NCBI RefSeq assembly: GCF_002933775.1
Contig: NZ_BEWV01000136.1
Location: 158,304 to 222,303, forward strand
Direction: 5' to 3'
Origin: Prevotella sp. MGM1
GTDB taxonomy: Bacteria; Bacteroidota; Bacteroidia; Bacteroidales; Bacteroidaceae
DNA: 64,000 nt
The first letter of the stretch is position 1, and every line of letters starts with the position of its first letter. Position numbers and translations under genes: made by a program. Shown in pieces: positions 34,142-42,603 of this stretch. The notes beneath the pieces were generated by a model, which was given only the letters and a program-made list of their open reading frames with translations, did no database searches and was not told the DNA's origin.

Positions 34142-37088
34142 GGATGATATTACGATACGCTATGATGCTATAGGGGATAGAAACGTGCAGTCGGATCAAA
34201 ATGCCGGTGATGTGTGTCGGACCCTAAGGGTCAATTCTATTGCAGAATCTTCGGATATAAGCGAGAATGAATTCGTTTTACGTGGTGTAACATATTATAA
34301 AGTCCGTACTCTTAGTAATAATTCTGGTGAAGCTCAAGTTTTTCTTGTTAATAATAACGGAAAAGATTATGTATTAAAATTGTATTATTCTGATGTAGAC
34401 ATCAAGCATAAAGCACTTAAAGTAATTTCAAATATAGATTTTGATATGATTGTCAATATCTATGATTTCGGATATATATATGTTGGAGGCAAGAAGCGTT
34501 TTTATGAATTGATGGAATATCTTTGTGGGGGAACGTTGGCGGATATAAGTATCAATGGAGATATAGATTTGTTTCGTCGTATATCTTTACAAGCGGCGGC
34601 AGCATTGGCTTGTTGTCATAGCAATGGTATTATACACAAAGATATAAAGCCAAGTAATTTCTTTTTTCGGGATGTTGGGCATTCGGAATTGGTACTTGGA
34701 GATTTTGGAATATCGTCAATAATAACCAAAGAAGGTTTTTTGCATTGTACGACGCAGGCTCGCACACCTTTATATGCGGCTCCGGAAATGTATAATGATG
34801 TTATAGATGGAGCCGTAGAGATTTCAACTGCGGCTGATTATTATTCTTTGGGAATAACATTATTGAATCTTTGGATTGGTATGAATAACCTTAATACTAA
34901 TGAAAGGTTAATAATAAAGCATAAAAAAGAAGGACGAATTCCTGGAATATCAGAATTACCAAATCGAATAAAAATAATAATACAGGGATTAACTTCCGTT
35001 AATACTGAATCTCGTTGGAAATATAAAGAAGTTGAACAGTGGTTTTTAGGAGAGAATCCTAAGGTTGATATATCATCTCCATATCTTAAATACGGCTCTT
35101 TTGTTGTAGATCCGGATAAGAATTTGATTGCGGAAAATGTTAATGAATTAATACCGATGTTGCTTGATAACGAGCGTATTGCTTGTAATTATCTATATGG
35201 AGGACAATTAAAGGAATGGTTTGAACATAGTGGCAATACAAAGTTAAGCGTAGCATTGGATGATATAGTCAAGAATAAATATCCGACAGAGCAAATGGCT
35301 GGTCTGATGGTTGCGGTATATACAATGGATCCAACATACCCTTACCATGACATCCATGGTAATTCATGTAATACGATTCATGATGTTGCAAAGTCATTGT
35401 TGAATTATTCAGATGAATATATTGTATCTTTAAAAGATTTTAGAGATAATTTTTGGTTGTATTTGGAGACTCATACACGATTGGATATAAACAGGCTGCA
35501 AAGTTATATTCAGATTAGCAGTGAGGGTAATGATGGACGCAAAGCTTTAAAAAGAATTGTATATGAGATAGATCCAGAAATGCCTTTTTTTGAATTATAT
35601 CAGTCTTCAACAATATCTGATATAATCAGGTGTTTTGGTTATGAGCATCTTACGGAAGATGATTGGCATAGTATAACTGATGGACGTCTGTTATCTTGGA
35701 TGTATAGCCATGCCGACTTTATGACATGTGAGACTCTTCGTGAGATAACGAAGGGACAATCTTACTCAAAAGATTTGGTTTACAAAGTATTCTACAGTAT
35801 AGACAGTAGTGTTGCTTATGATTTGAAAGATGCTGATACACCTCAAAAGATTGGTGAATTGCTAAATGAACAATTAGTGTGTTGGCAGAATGTAGATGAG
35901 GCTGAATTTGAAAATCTTATAACTGAGTATTCTGATCTTGATGGTCGTTTTGTGTTTTTTGCTAAACGACATGGTTGGTTGGAGTTCGTGGATGAAGCAA
36001 AAAGATGTTTTAACGTAGACAGTGAGGATAATAGGGAGCGTTTATGTTTGTATGATTTACGTACCGCTGCATATCGAATGTGTTTAATATTAAATGTAAG
36101 TCCAAGTTATAAACTTCCTGATGGCGTAAGATTGACCAATGGGTTGGAGATTGACAATAAATATAGGTCAGAGATAAGAAGTGAAATCCGTTCTGGAGCT
36201 TTTTCACAGTGGTTGTCCGTTTATTATCATGAAGATCCTTATAAGGATTTTAATGAGACTTATAGTTATGAGAAGGCATTAGAGAAATGGATAAATGTTA
36301 TAGGTCTTTTTGATGCTCAAAATGTTTATTATAAAAGATTTATTAAAGCAAAAGAGGAACGTGAAGAGAAGTATAAAGAATTGTTTGGTGAGCATAAAAT
36401 GTTAAGTATACGTGAAAACAGTTGGCGTTGGGCATTCTATGTAATATGTATAATTTGGTTATTTCTTGTGATTATCTTTGGTGTAGGTGACAGAAATCAT
36501 GTATTGGGTCATTATTGGTTTACAATCGGAATACCGGTTGGAGTCACATCAGCTTTGATACTTGGAACAAAAATATTTTTTAAAGGCTATGGGCTGTTAT
36601 TATCTTCTATTTTTGGGGTATTGGGCTTTTTGTCTATATTTATACCGGTTGGACTATTGAAATATATTGAGAATAACATTCCTGTATTGTTTGTTCCAAT
36701 GATAGTTGTTTTGACATTGTTATATATGATGACATGTCATTATACTGATTCTCGTAAAACGGTGATAGAGACGAAACAACTTGTAAATGAAATATTAGAA
36801 GATGATATAAGAACAGCGTTGATAGAACCTTTATATTATGCATTAAAAGTAAAGTCGTACAAGTTTATTGGTTCCAAATTTGGTGCATTGGATGAAATAC
36901 GAAACAATATTCGTACCGTTTCCGGTGAAAGGGTTCTTCATTATTTTTTATGGAGTCTTATGGGGATATTGTTGGTTTTGGAAATGATTATATATAATCC
37001 GAATTTGCTTGATGTAAATCCCCCTTTCTTAAATGACAGGAAAGTTAATCCTGTAAAAATTATAAATCAGATAAAGCACGATGCATAG
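34134..37088 (+). CDS. Membrane-bound Hanks-type Ser/Thr protein kinase
   Basis: The 984-residue protein has a kinase domain at about 50-310: K82 in YVLKLYY (ATP-binding Lys), H168-K169-D170 with N175 in HKDIKPSN, D190-F191-G192 and A216-P217-E218. HKD instead of HRD makes it a non-RD kinase, often not controlled by activation-loop phosphorylation. Residues 310-750 form a large helical region without recognised family. The last 230 residues hold about five hydrophobic segments (for example AFYVICIIWLFLVIIFGV and FVPMIVVLTLLYMM), so the kinase is anchored by its C-terminus with the catalytic domain presumably cytoplasmic. No PASTA domain is present. It is downstream of a zinc-ribbon protein and upstream of a multi-AAA+ protein, its likely partner. 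Confidence 0.9.
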   Translation: MIKDDITIRYDAIGDRNVQSDQNAGDVCRTLRVNSIAESSDISENEFVLRGVTYYKVRTLSNNSGEAQVFLVNNNGKDYVLKLYYSDVDIKHKALKVISNIDFDMIVNIYDFGYIYVGGKKRFYELMEYLCGGTLADISINGDIDLFRRISLQAAAALACCHSNGIIHKDIKPSNFFFRDVGHSELVLGDFGISSIITKEGFLHCTTQARTPLYAAPEMYNDVIDGAVEISTAADYYSLGITLLNLWIGMNNLNTNERLIIKHKKEGRIPGISELPNRIKIIIQGLTSVNTESRWKYKEVEQWFLGENPKVDISSPYLKYGSFVVDPDKNLIAENVNELIPMLLDNERIACNYLYGGQLKEWFEHSGNTKLSVALDDIVKNKYPTEQMAGLMVAVYTMDPTYPYHDIHGNSCNTIHDVAKSLLNYSDEYIVSLKDFRDNFWLYLETHTRLDINRLQSYIQISSEGNDGRKALKRIVYEIDPEMPFFELYQSSTISDIIRCFGYEHLTEDDWHSITDGRLLSWMYSHADFMTCETLREITKGQSYSKDLVYKVFYSIDSSVAYDLKDADTPQKIGELLNEQLVCWQNVDEAEFENLITEYSDLDGRFVFFAKRHGWLEFVDEAKRCFNVDSEDNRERLCLYDLRTAAYRMCLILNVSPSYKLPDGVRLTNGLEIDNKYRSEIRSEIRSGAFSQWLSVYYHEDPYKDFNETYSYEKALEKWINVIGLFDAQNVYYKRFIKAKEEREEKYKELFGEHKMLSIRENSWRWAFYVICIIWLFLVIIFGVGDRNHVLGHYWFTIGIPVGVTSALILGTKIFFKGYGLLLSSIFGVLGFLSIFIPVGLLKYIENNIPVLFVPMIVVLTLLYMMTCHYTDSRKTVIETKQLVNEILEDDIRTALIEPLYYALKVKSYKFIGSKFGALDEIRNNIRTVSGERVLHYFLWSLMGILLVLEMIIYNPNLLDVNPPFLNDRKVNPVKIINQIKHDA

Positions 37089-37099
37089 TAGTCAAGGCA

Positions 37100-40000
37100 A
37101 TGAACTGTAAGTATTGTAATAAAAAGAATCGTGATATAGCAAAGTATTGTAAATGGTGTGGACGCCCGTTTGCAGAACATGATTTGCTTGATGAGATTGT
37201 CGGTCTTGACGAAATGAAGCAACAGCTTAAATCAGTTGTTGATACTTATACTTATTTGCGTTCGCGTAAGGATGTAAATAATGTAAGGTTGAGTGTAAAT
37301 GCTATTATCATAGGAGAGACTGGAACGGGAAAAACAATGCTTTCTACAATAATTCGTGATTATTTTTATCAACATAAGATAATAAGCAAACCCAAATTGA
37401 CGGTAGTTGACGCAGTTGACTATCAACGGTTTGTAGATAAATGGGATGATAATATAAAGAAGTCTTGTGGTGGATTGCTTTTCTTCGATAATGTCCAAAA
37501 ACTATTGCCGGACAGATATGCCAATCAAGTAAATCCGCTTGATAAGTTATTTGTGGAAATGGAACATTGGAATGATGATCCTATTGTAATCATTTCCGGA
37601 TTGAATAAAGGGTTAGACGAATTTTTGGTGAATAATCCAGCCATTGCCAATAGATTTAAGTACCGTTTTCAACTTCCTGCTCCCGGATATAAGGAATTAT
37701 ATGAAATTTGTAGGAAAGTATTACAAAAGAAATATGGAATAACCAATTATTCTACTGATGCGGAGAAAAAACTACAAAGTTTTTTCAAATATAGTGTAAA
37801 GATTAAGGATGAGAGTTTTGGGTACGCTCATTTGGCAACCAAGACCGCTGAAGATATTTTTACTTCTTTTATCACCAGAGGTGCAGAGGCTGTTCGGGTT
37901 GAAAAAGATGATATACGAGGATATGTTCCAGAAGAAAGACAGCTTGAGGAAATATTAGCTGACATGGATTGTTATATCGGTATGAATGAGGTCAAACGTG
38001 CAGTGCGGGAAATAGCATATTCGGTAAAAAACAATTCAGAGCGTCTTGAACGTGGACTGGGAGATCGGAACAAAATGGGAATGCATATTGTTCTTACAGG
38101 AAATCCCGGTACAGGAAAAACAACAATAGCCCGTAAGTTAGGTGAGATATTGGCATCTATTGGATATCTTGATAGCGGTCATGTCGTTGAGACAGACCGT
38201 TCAGGTATGGTAAGCCCTTATCAAGGAGAGACCCCTAAGATGGTTGATAGATTGTGTGAAAAAGCATTGGGAGGTATTCTTTTTATAGACGAAGCCTATA
38301 CCTTGGCTCCTTTAAACCGTTCTGGTGAATATGACAGCCAAGGAACCCAAGCCTTAGAAAAATTAATGAAACGTATGGAGGATGACAGGAATAAATTTGT
38401 TGTCATTTTAGCCGGGTATAGGATGGAGATGGATAATCTATTCCGTGTCAATCCAGGTTTCAGAAGTCGATTTAATTATTTTCTTAATATAGAGGATTAT
38501 TCTCCGGAAGAATTGTTTAATATATTGCTTGCGTTTGCGAAAGAGAAGAAATACATATTGTCAGAGCAGGCTGAGCTACTTGTGCGGGATAAGATAAAAG
38601 AAATGTATGAACAGAGGGACAAAGATTTTGCCAATGGCAGAACAATGCGCCTTTTGTTCGATTCAATTTGTAAGAATCAGGCACAACGTTTAGAACGTTC
38701 TAATTCACAGACGATTACGGATGAGCAATTAATGACAATAGAGGCAGATGACATTCCTTATGATAAACCTAAAATAATAGATTTTAATGATTGCTTGAAG
38801 CGGTTCGATGGTCTGGTCGGATTACAATCGGTCAAGACGGAAATATCTAACCTTGCTTCATTCCTTAATTTACAAATTAGACGTGGTGAGGCAAATACGT
38901 TTCAAGGGAAACACTATATTTTTACGGGAAGTCCGGGTACAGGCAAGACAACTGTTGCTCGAATTATGGCAGAGGTATTCAAGACATTGGGGATATTGTC
39001 AAGAGGGCATCTTGTAGAGGCTGATAGAAGTAAACTTGTTGCAGGGTATAGCGGGCAGACAGCAATAAAGACAAATCAACTGATAGATTCCGCCATCGGT
39101 GGTGTCTTGTTTATTGATGAAGCGTATACATTAAAGTCAAATGATAATGATTCATTTGGAACAGAAGCTATCGATACATTATTGAAGCGTTTGGAAGATG
39201 ATCGTGGAAAGTTTGTATGTATTGTTGCGGGATATACGGATCAGATGCATGATTTCATCAATTCCAATCCAGGTTTGAAAAGTCGTTTTACACAAACGAT
39301 ACATTTTGATGATTATACTCCCGAAGAGTTAAAGGAGATATTCATGAAAATGAGTGATGCGAGGAAGTTTATATTAGATTCAGATACCGAGTTGTCCGTT
39401 CAGAGAATATTTGAACAGTTATATCTTAGGCGCGATAAAAATTTTGGAAATGCCCGTGAAGTTCGTCGTATTTTTGATGAGACGGTTGAAAGGCAGAGCC
39501 GGCGTTTGATGACAAATATAGGAAGTGCTGATTTCGTTGAGGATGATATGTATCGTATTATGGTAGACGATCTGCCCGTATCGCAGCATGGAAAAGCCCG
39601 TTCATTGGATGAAGTTCTTAATGAGTTGGATAAGTTTATCGGCATGCGTTCGGTTAAGAATATGATACGACGTTTGGCTGTACAGAATATGTTTATGAAG
39701 CAACGTACAGCTAATGGTGTAGGGAGAGTGCAGCAAATGGCATTGAATTTTGTACTAACTGGAAATCCAGGTACAGGAAAGACAACTATTGCCAGGAAAA
39801 TGGGTGAGGTGTTGCAAAGTATGGATATCTTGCCTTCTTGTAATGTCATAGAAGTCAGTCGTGCAGATCTTGTGGGGAAATATATGGGAGAGACACCTAA
39901 AATAGTAAACAATGTCTGTGATAAAGCAATCGGTGGTGTCTTGTTTATAGATGAGGCTTATACTTTGAGTGGTGAAAATGATACTTATGGGAAAGAGGCA

Positions 40001-40411
40001 ATAGATACTCTCATGAAACGTATGGAGGATGATCGTGGAAAGTTTGTTGTCATAGCCACCGGATATAAAGATTTGATGGATGAATTTCTTTCTGTTAATA
40101 GTGGATTGGCGTCGCGTTTCACTCATCGTATGCATATTGATGATTATGATGAGAATGAGCTTCTTGCCATATTTAAGCAAATAGCTTCTATGGAGCAATA
40201 TGTATTATCTCCAACTGCGGAGTTTAAATTAATGGATTTGATTTTCCATAAAGTAATGAATAAAGACAGTTCTTTTGGAAATGCTCGTGAGATGCGTAAT
40301 GTTTTTGATTTAACAATTCAACAATTATCAGTCCGAGTGTCATCCATGCCTCAATCTCAAGTAACAGATGAGACTTATCGGTTAATAACTCCGGAAGATA
40401 TACCGAACTGA
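37100..40411 (+). CDS. Zinc-ribbon protein with four CbxX/CfxQ-type AAA+ ATPase domains
   Basis: The 1103-residue protein starts with a zinc ribbon (C3, C6, C17, C20) followed by four AAA+ modules. Walker A is GETGTGKT (72-79), GNPGTGKT (334-341), GSPGTGKT (610-617) and GNPGTGKT (888-895). Walker B is LLFFDN (D130, N131), ILFIDE (D397, E398), VLFIDE (D673, E674) and VLFIDE (D951, E952). The first domain thus lacks the catalytic Glu and is probably non-hydrolytic. Domains 2-4 carry the FIDEAYTL pattern and NPGxxSRF arginine-finger region of the CbxX/SpoVK/EccA group. Such proteins act as rings that remodel or activate other proteins. Four in one chain is unusual. It follows the kinase by 11 bases. 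Confidence 0.9.
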   Translation: MNCKYCNKKNRDIAKYCKWCGRPFAEHDLLDEIVGLDEMKQQLKSVVDTYTYLRSRKDVNNVRLSVNAIIIGETGTGKTMLSTIIRDYFYQHKIISKPKLTVVDAVDYQRFVDKWDDNIKKSCGGLLFFDNVQKLLPDRYANQVNPLDKLFVEMEHWNDDPIVIISGLNKGLDEFLVNNPAIANRFKYRFQLPAPGYKELYEICRKVLQKKYGITNYSTDAEKKLQSFFKYSVKIKDESFGYAHLATKTAEDIFTSFITRGAEAVRVEKDDIRGYVPEERQLEEILADMDCYIGMNEVKRAVREIAYSVKNNSERLERGLGDRNKMGMHIVLTGNPGTGKTTIARKLGEILASIGYLDSGHVVETDRSGMVSPYQGETPKMVDRLCEKALGGILFIDEAYTLAPLNRSGEYDSQGTQALEKLMKRMEDDRNKFVVILAGYRMEMDNLFRVNPGFRSRFNYFLNIEDYSPEELFNILLAFAKEKKYILSEQAELLVRDKIKEMYEQRDKDFANGRTMRLLFDSICKNQAQRLERSNSQTITDEQLMTIEADDIPYDKPKIIDFNDCLKRFDGLVGLQSVKTEISNLASFLNLQIRRGEANTFQGKHYIFTGSPGTGKTTVARIMAEVFKTLGILSRGHLVEADRSKLVAGYSGQTAIKTNQLIDSAIGGVLFIDEAYTLKSNDNDSFGTEAIDTLLKRLEDDRGKFVCIVAGYTDQMHDFINSNPGLKSRFTQTIHFDDYTPEELKEIFMKMSDARKFILDSDTELSVQRIFEQLYLRRDKNFGNAREVRRIFDETVERQSRRLMTNIGSADFVEDDMYRIMVDDLPVSQHGKARSLDEVLNELDKFIGMRSVKNMIRRLAVQNMFMKQRTANGVGRVQQMALNFVLTGNPGTGKTTIARKMGEVLQSMDILPSCNVIEVSRADLVGKYMGETPKIVNNVCDKAIGGVLFIDEAYTLSGENDTYGKEAIDTLMKRMEDDRGKFVVIATGYKDLMDEFLSVNSGLASRFTHRMHIDDYDENELLAIFKQIASMEQYVLSPTAEFKLMDLIFHKVMNKDSSFGNAREMRNVFDLTIQQLSVRVSSMPQSQVTDETYRLITPEDIPN

Positions 40412-40445
40412 TGTTTATCCAATGATATAAAAAGAAGTGTGAGAT

Positions 40446-40928
40446 ATGATAATATGCCCGAATTGCAAAGAAGAGATAGATGATGACTCACTATACTGCG
40501 ATCAGTGTGGCCAGATGCTTTTATTCTGTGAAACTTGTGGTCATGTGGGTATAGGGAAACGATGCACAAATTGTGGTGGCTTTATGGGTAGTTCTAAATC
40601 TTCTGATGAAGAACTGAAAAGTATTCCATTGTCAGATCTGGTTTTGTCAAATGCACAGCAAGGTATTAGTATGTCTGTATCTAATGGTGATATAATAGGA
40701 CGTAGAGTTGGAGTGCATAAACACTTGTTTGAGAACAATATGTACATTTCCGGTCAGCATGCACAGTTTGTTTATTCTTCATCAGATGGGTGGGGAGTCG
40801 TTGATAAGAATTCATCGAATGGAACAATGGTCAATGGAAATAAATTATTACCAGATAAAATTCATATACTGAAAGACGGTGATTTGTTGATGATTGCCAA
40901 TTTGAAATTGCAAGTAAGCATAGTATGA
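40446..40928 (+). CDS. Zinc-ribbon FHA-domain protein (phosphothreonine reader)
   Basis: The 160-residue protein has paired N-terminal zinc ribbons (C4/C7/C18/C21 and C28/C31/C40/C43), a short linker, and an FHA domain (about 75-158). Conserved FHA positions are seen: G85-R86, S102 and H105 in SGQHA, N122-S123 and N125 in NSSNGT, and N130-G131. It should bind phosphothreonine, probably made by the kinase two genes upstream. The stop overlaps the PP2C start (ATGA). There is no membrane segment. Confidence 0.88.
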   Translation: MIICPNCKEEIDDDSLYCDQCGQMLLFCETCGHVGIGKRCTNCGGFMGSSKSSDEELKSIPLSDLVLSNAQQGISMSVSNGDIIGRRVGVHKHLFENNMYISGQHAQFVYSSSDGWGVVDKNSSNGTMVNGNKLLPDKIHILKDGDLLMIANLKLQVSIV

Positions 40929-41668
40929 GATATATAAATGTTTCTGCGTCATGCCATATCGGTAATATACGGGATCATAACGAAGATATGATTCTCGTTG
41001 CCGATAAATTCATACGAGACAATAGTCTCGACATGAATTTATCTTTATTGGATTCCAATCGGTTTGTCATTGCGTTGGCTGATGGTTTGGGGGGATATAA
41101 TTCTGGTGATATTGCAAGTGCGGAAACATTGTCTAATTTAAAGTTTTTTATAGATGATTTACCGGATTTATTGACAACAGACGGTTTAAAGAATTTGTTG
41201 AATAATTGGTTAGGTTCAATAAACCAGATCGTATCTTCGCAGGGTTATGTAAACCCACGATTATCTAAAACGGGAACGACATTGGTCGGTATAATATTTT
41301 ATGGAAATAAATTCTTTTGGATGAATTGTGGTGACAGCCGTTTATATCGTCTGCGAAACGATGAGATCGTACAGATTTCCACAGACCATTCAAGTTCCGT
41401 TGTAGATACCGATAATCCGGTGAAAGGTGTTACCAATTGTATTGGTGGCGGGTGTAAAACCACATATCTTGATATAAACGAATTTACCGACATTATTGAA
41501 GATGGAGATATTTATGTCTTGTGCTCCGATGGTCTAAGTGATATGCTTTCCGATACAGAGATAAGAAGAATTTTGATGAGAGGCGGTAATGCCGATGTAT
41601 TAAGCGCTGTGGCTATTGCGGCAGGTGGTTATGATAATGTATCGGTATGTGTAATGAAGATTGTTTAA
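40925..41668 (+). CDS. PP2C-family Ser/Thr protein phosphatase
   Basis: The 247-residue soluble enzyme carries the metal-binding PP2C motifs: RDHNED (16-21), ALADGLGGYNSGDIAS with D53 and G54, NCGDSRLYRLRN, LCSDGLSD and the final GGYDNVSV. The length equals a minimal catalytic domain, as in Stp/PppA phosphatases paired with bacterial Hanks kinases. It should remove phosphates placed by the module's kinase. Its start overlaps the FHA gene by 4 bases, and metA begins 17 bases after its stop. Confidence 0.92.
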   Translation: MRYINVSASCHIGNIRDHNEDMILVADKFIRDNSLDMNLSLLDSNRFVIALADGLGGYNSGDIASAETLSNLKFFIDDLPDLLTTDGLKNLLNNWLGSINQIVSSQGYVNPRLSKTGTTLVGIIFYGNKFFWMNCGDSRLYRLRNDEIVQISTDHSSSVVDTDNPVKGVTNCIGGGCKTTYLDINEFTDIIEDGDIYVLCSDGLSDMLSDTEIRRILMRGGNADVLSAVAIAAGGYDNVSVCVMKIV

Positions 41669-41685
41669 AAATATAATATAAGAAA

Positions 41686-42603
41686 ATGCCATTAAGATTA
41701 CCGGACAGGCTGCCGGCCATAGAACTTTTAAAGCGAGAGAATATTTTTGTGATGGATGATTCACGTGCCACTTCTCAGGATATAAGGCCGTTGAAAATAG
41801 TCATCCTCAATCTTATGCCTTTGAAGATAACGACAGAGACAGATCTTGTTCGTCTTTTATCCAATACTCCTTTGCAGTTGGATATCAGTTTCATGAGGTT
41901 AAAGAGTCATACGCCTAAAAATACGCCGATAGAGCACATGTTAATGTTTTATCGTGATTTTGAAGATATGTCGAAAGAAAAATTCGATGGTATGATAATA
42001 ACCGGAGCTCCGGTAGAGACGTATGAATATGAAGATGTGACATATTGGGATGAGATTAAAGTTATTTTTGAGTGGGCCAAAAGTCATGTCACTTCTACGC
42101 TTTATATATGTTGGGCTGCACAGGCCGGTCTTTATTACCATTATGGAATTCCCAAATATCCGCTTGCAAAGAAGAAATTCGGTATATTCAGTCAATATGC
42201 TCTTAATGCGAGACTTCCTATTTTCAGAGGGTTTGACGATATTTTCAATATGCCTCACAGCCGTCATACCGAGATTCGCCGTGGTGATATATTAGCTACC
42301 CCCGAGTTGTCTCTTATAGCGGAATCATCTGAGAGTGGTGTCGGTATAGTCATGGCGCGTAATGGTCGTGAGTTTTTCATAACGGGCCATTTCGAGTATG
42401 CTCCCGATACATTGGATAACGAGTATAAACGCGATAAGTATGTGCGCGACGATGTGGACATGCCGATAAATTATTATCGTGATGACAATCCATCCAATCC
42501 GCCGCTTATGACATGGAGCGCACATGCCAATTTGTTTTATAATAATTGGATAAACTATTACGTTTATCAGGAGACACCGTTTGATATAAATAATATAAAG
42601 TGA
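41686..42603 (+). CDS. metA: Homoserine O-acyltransferase MetA, predicted acetyl-CoA type
   Basis: The 305-residue enzyme acylates homoserine, the entry step to methionine. The catalytic Cys is C142 (YICWAAQAG), with H and E of the triad in the HFEYAPDTL region. Residue 111 is Glu (GAPVE), the residue that marks acetyl-CoA use in this family; succinyl-CoA enzymes have Gly there. It is therefore probably homoserine O-acetyltransferase despite the usual succinyltransferase label. It shares the substrate homoserine with the thr operon at 18-23 kb. There is no terminator or promoter box in the 17 bases after the PP2C gene. Confidence 0.93.
   Translation: MPLRLPDRLPAIELLKRENIFVMDDSRATSQDIRPLKIVILNLMPLKITTETDLVRLLSNTPLQLDISFMRLKSHTPKNTPIEHMLMFYRDFEDMSKEKFDGMIITGAPVETYEYEDVTYWDEIKVIFEWAKSHVTSTLYICWAAQAGLYYHYGIPKYPLAKKKFGIFSQYALNARLPIFRGFDDIFNMPHSRHTEIRRGDILATPELSLIAESSESGVGIVMARNGREFFITGHFEYAPDTLDNEYKRDKYVRDDVDMPINYYRDDNPSNPPLMTWSAHANLFYNNWINYYVYQETPFDINNIK

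Noticed and set aside
33275..41668. Type VI or type VII secretion regulatory block
   Set aside because: No Tss/Tae, Ecc, WXG100 or other structural or effector gene is in the window. Kinase, FHA, PP2C and CbxX domains alone do not establish secretion.
41669..41685. SAM-responsive riboswitch before metA
   Set aside because: Only 17 bases separate metA from the PP2C gene, too short for any known riboswitch.
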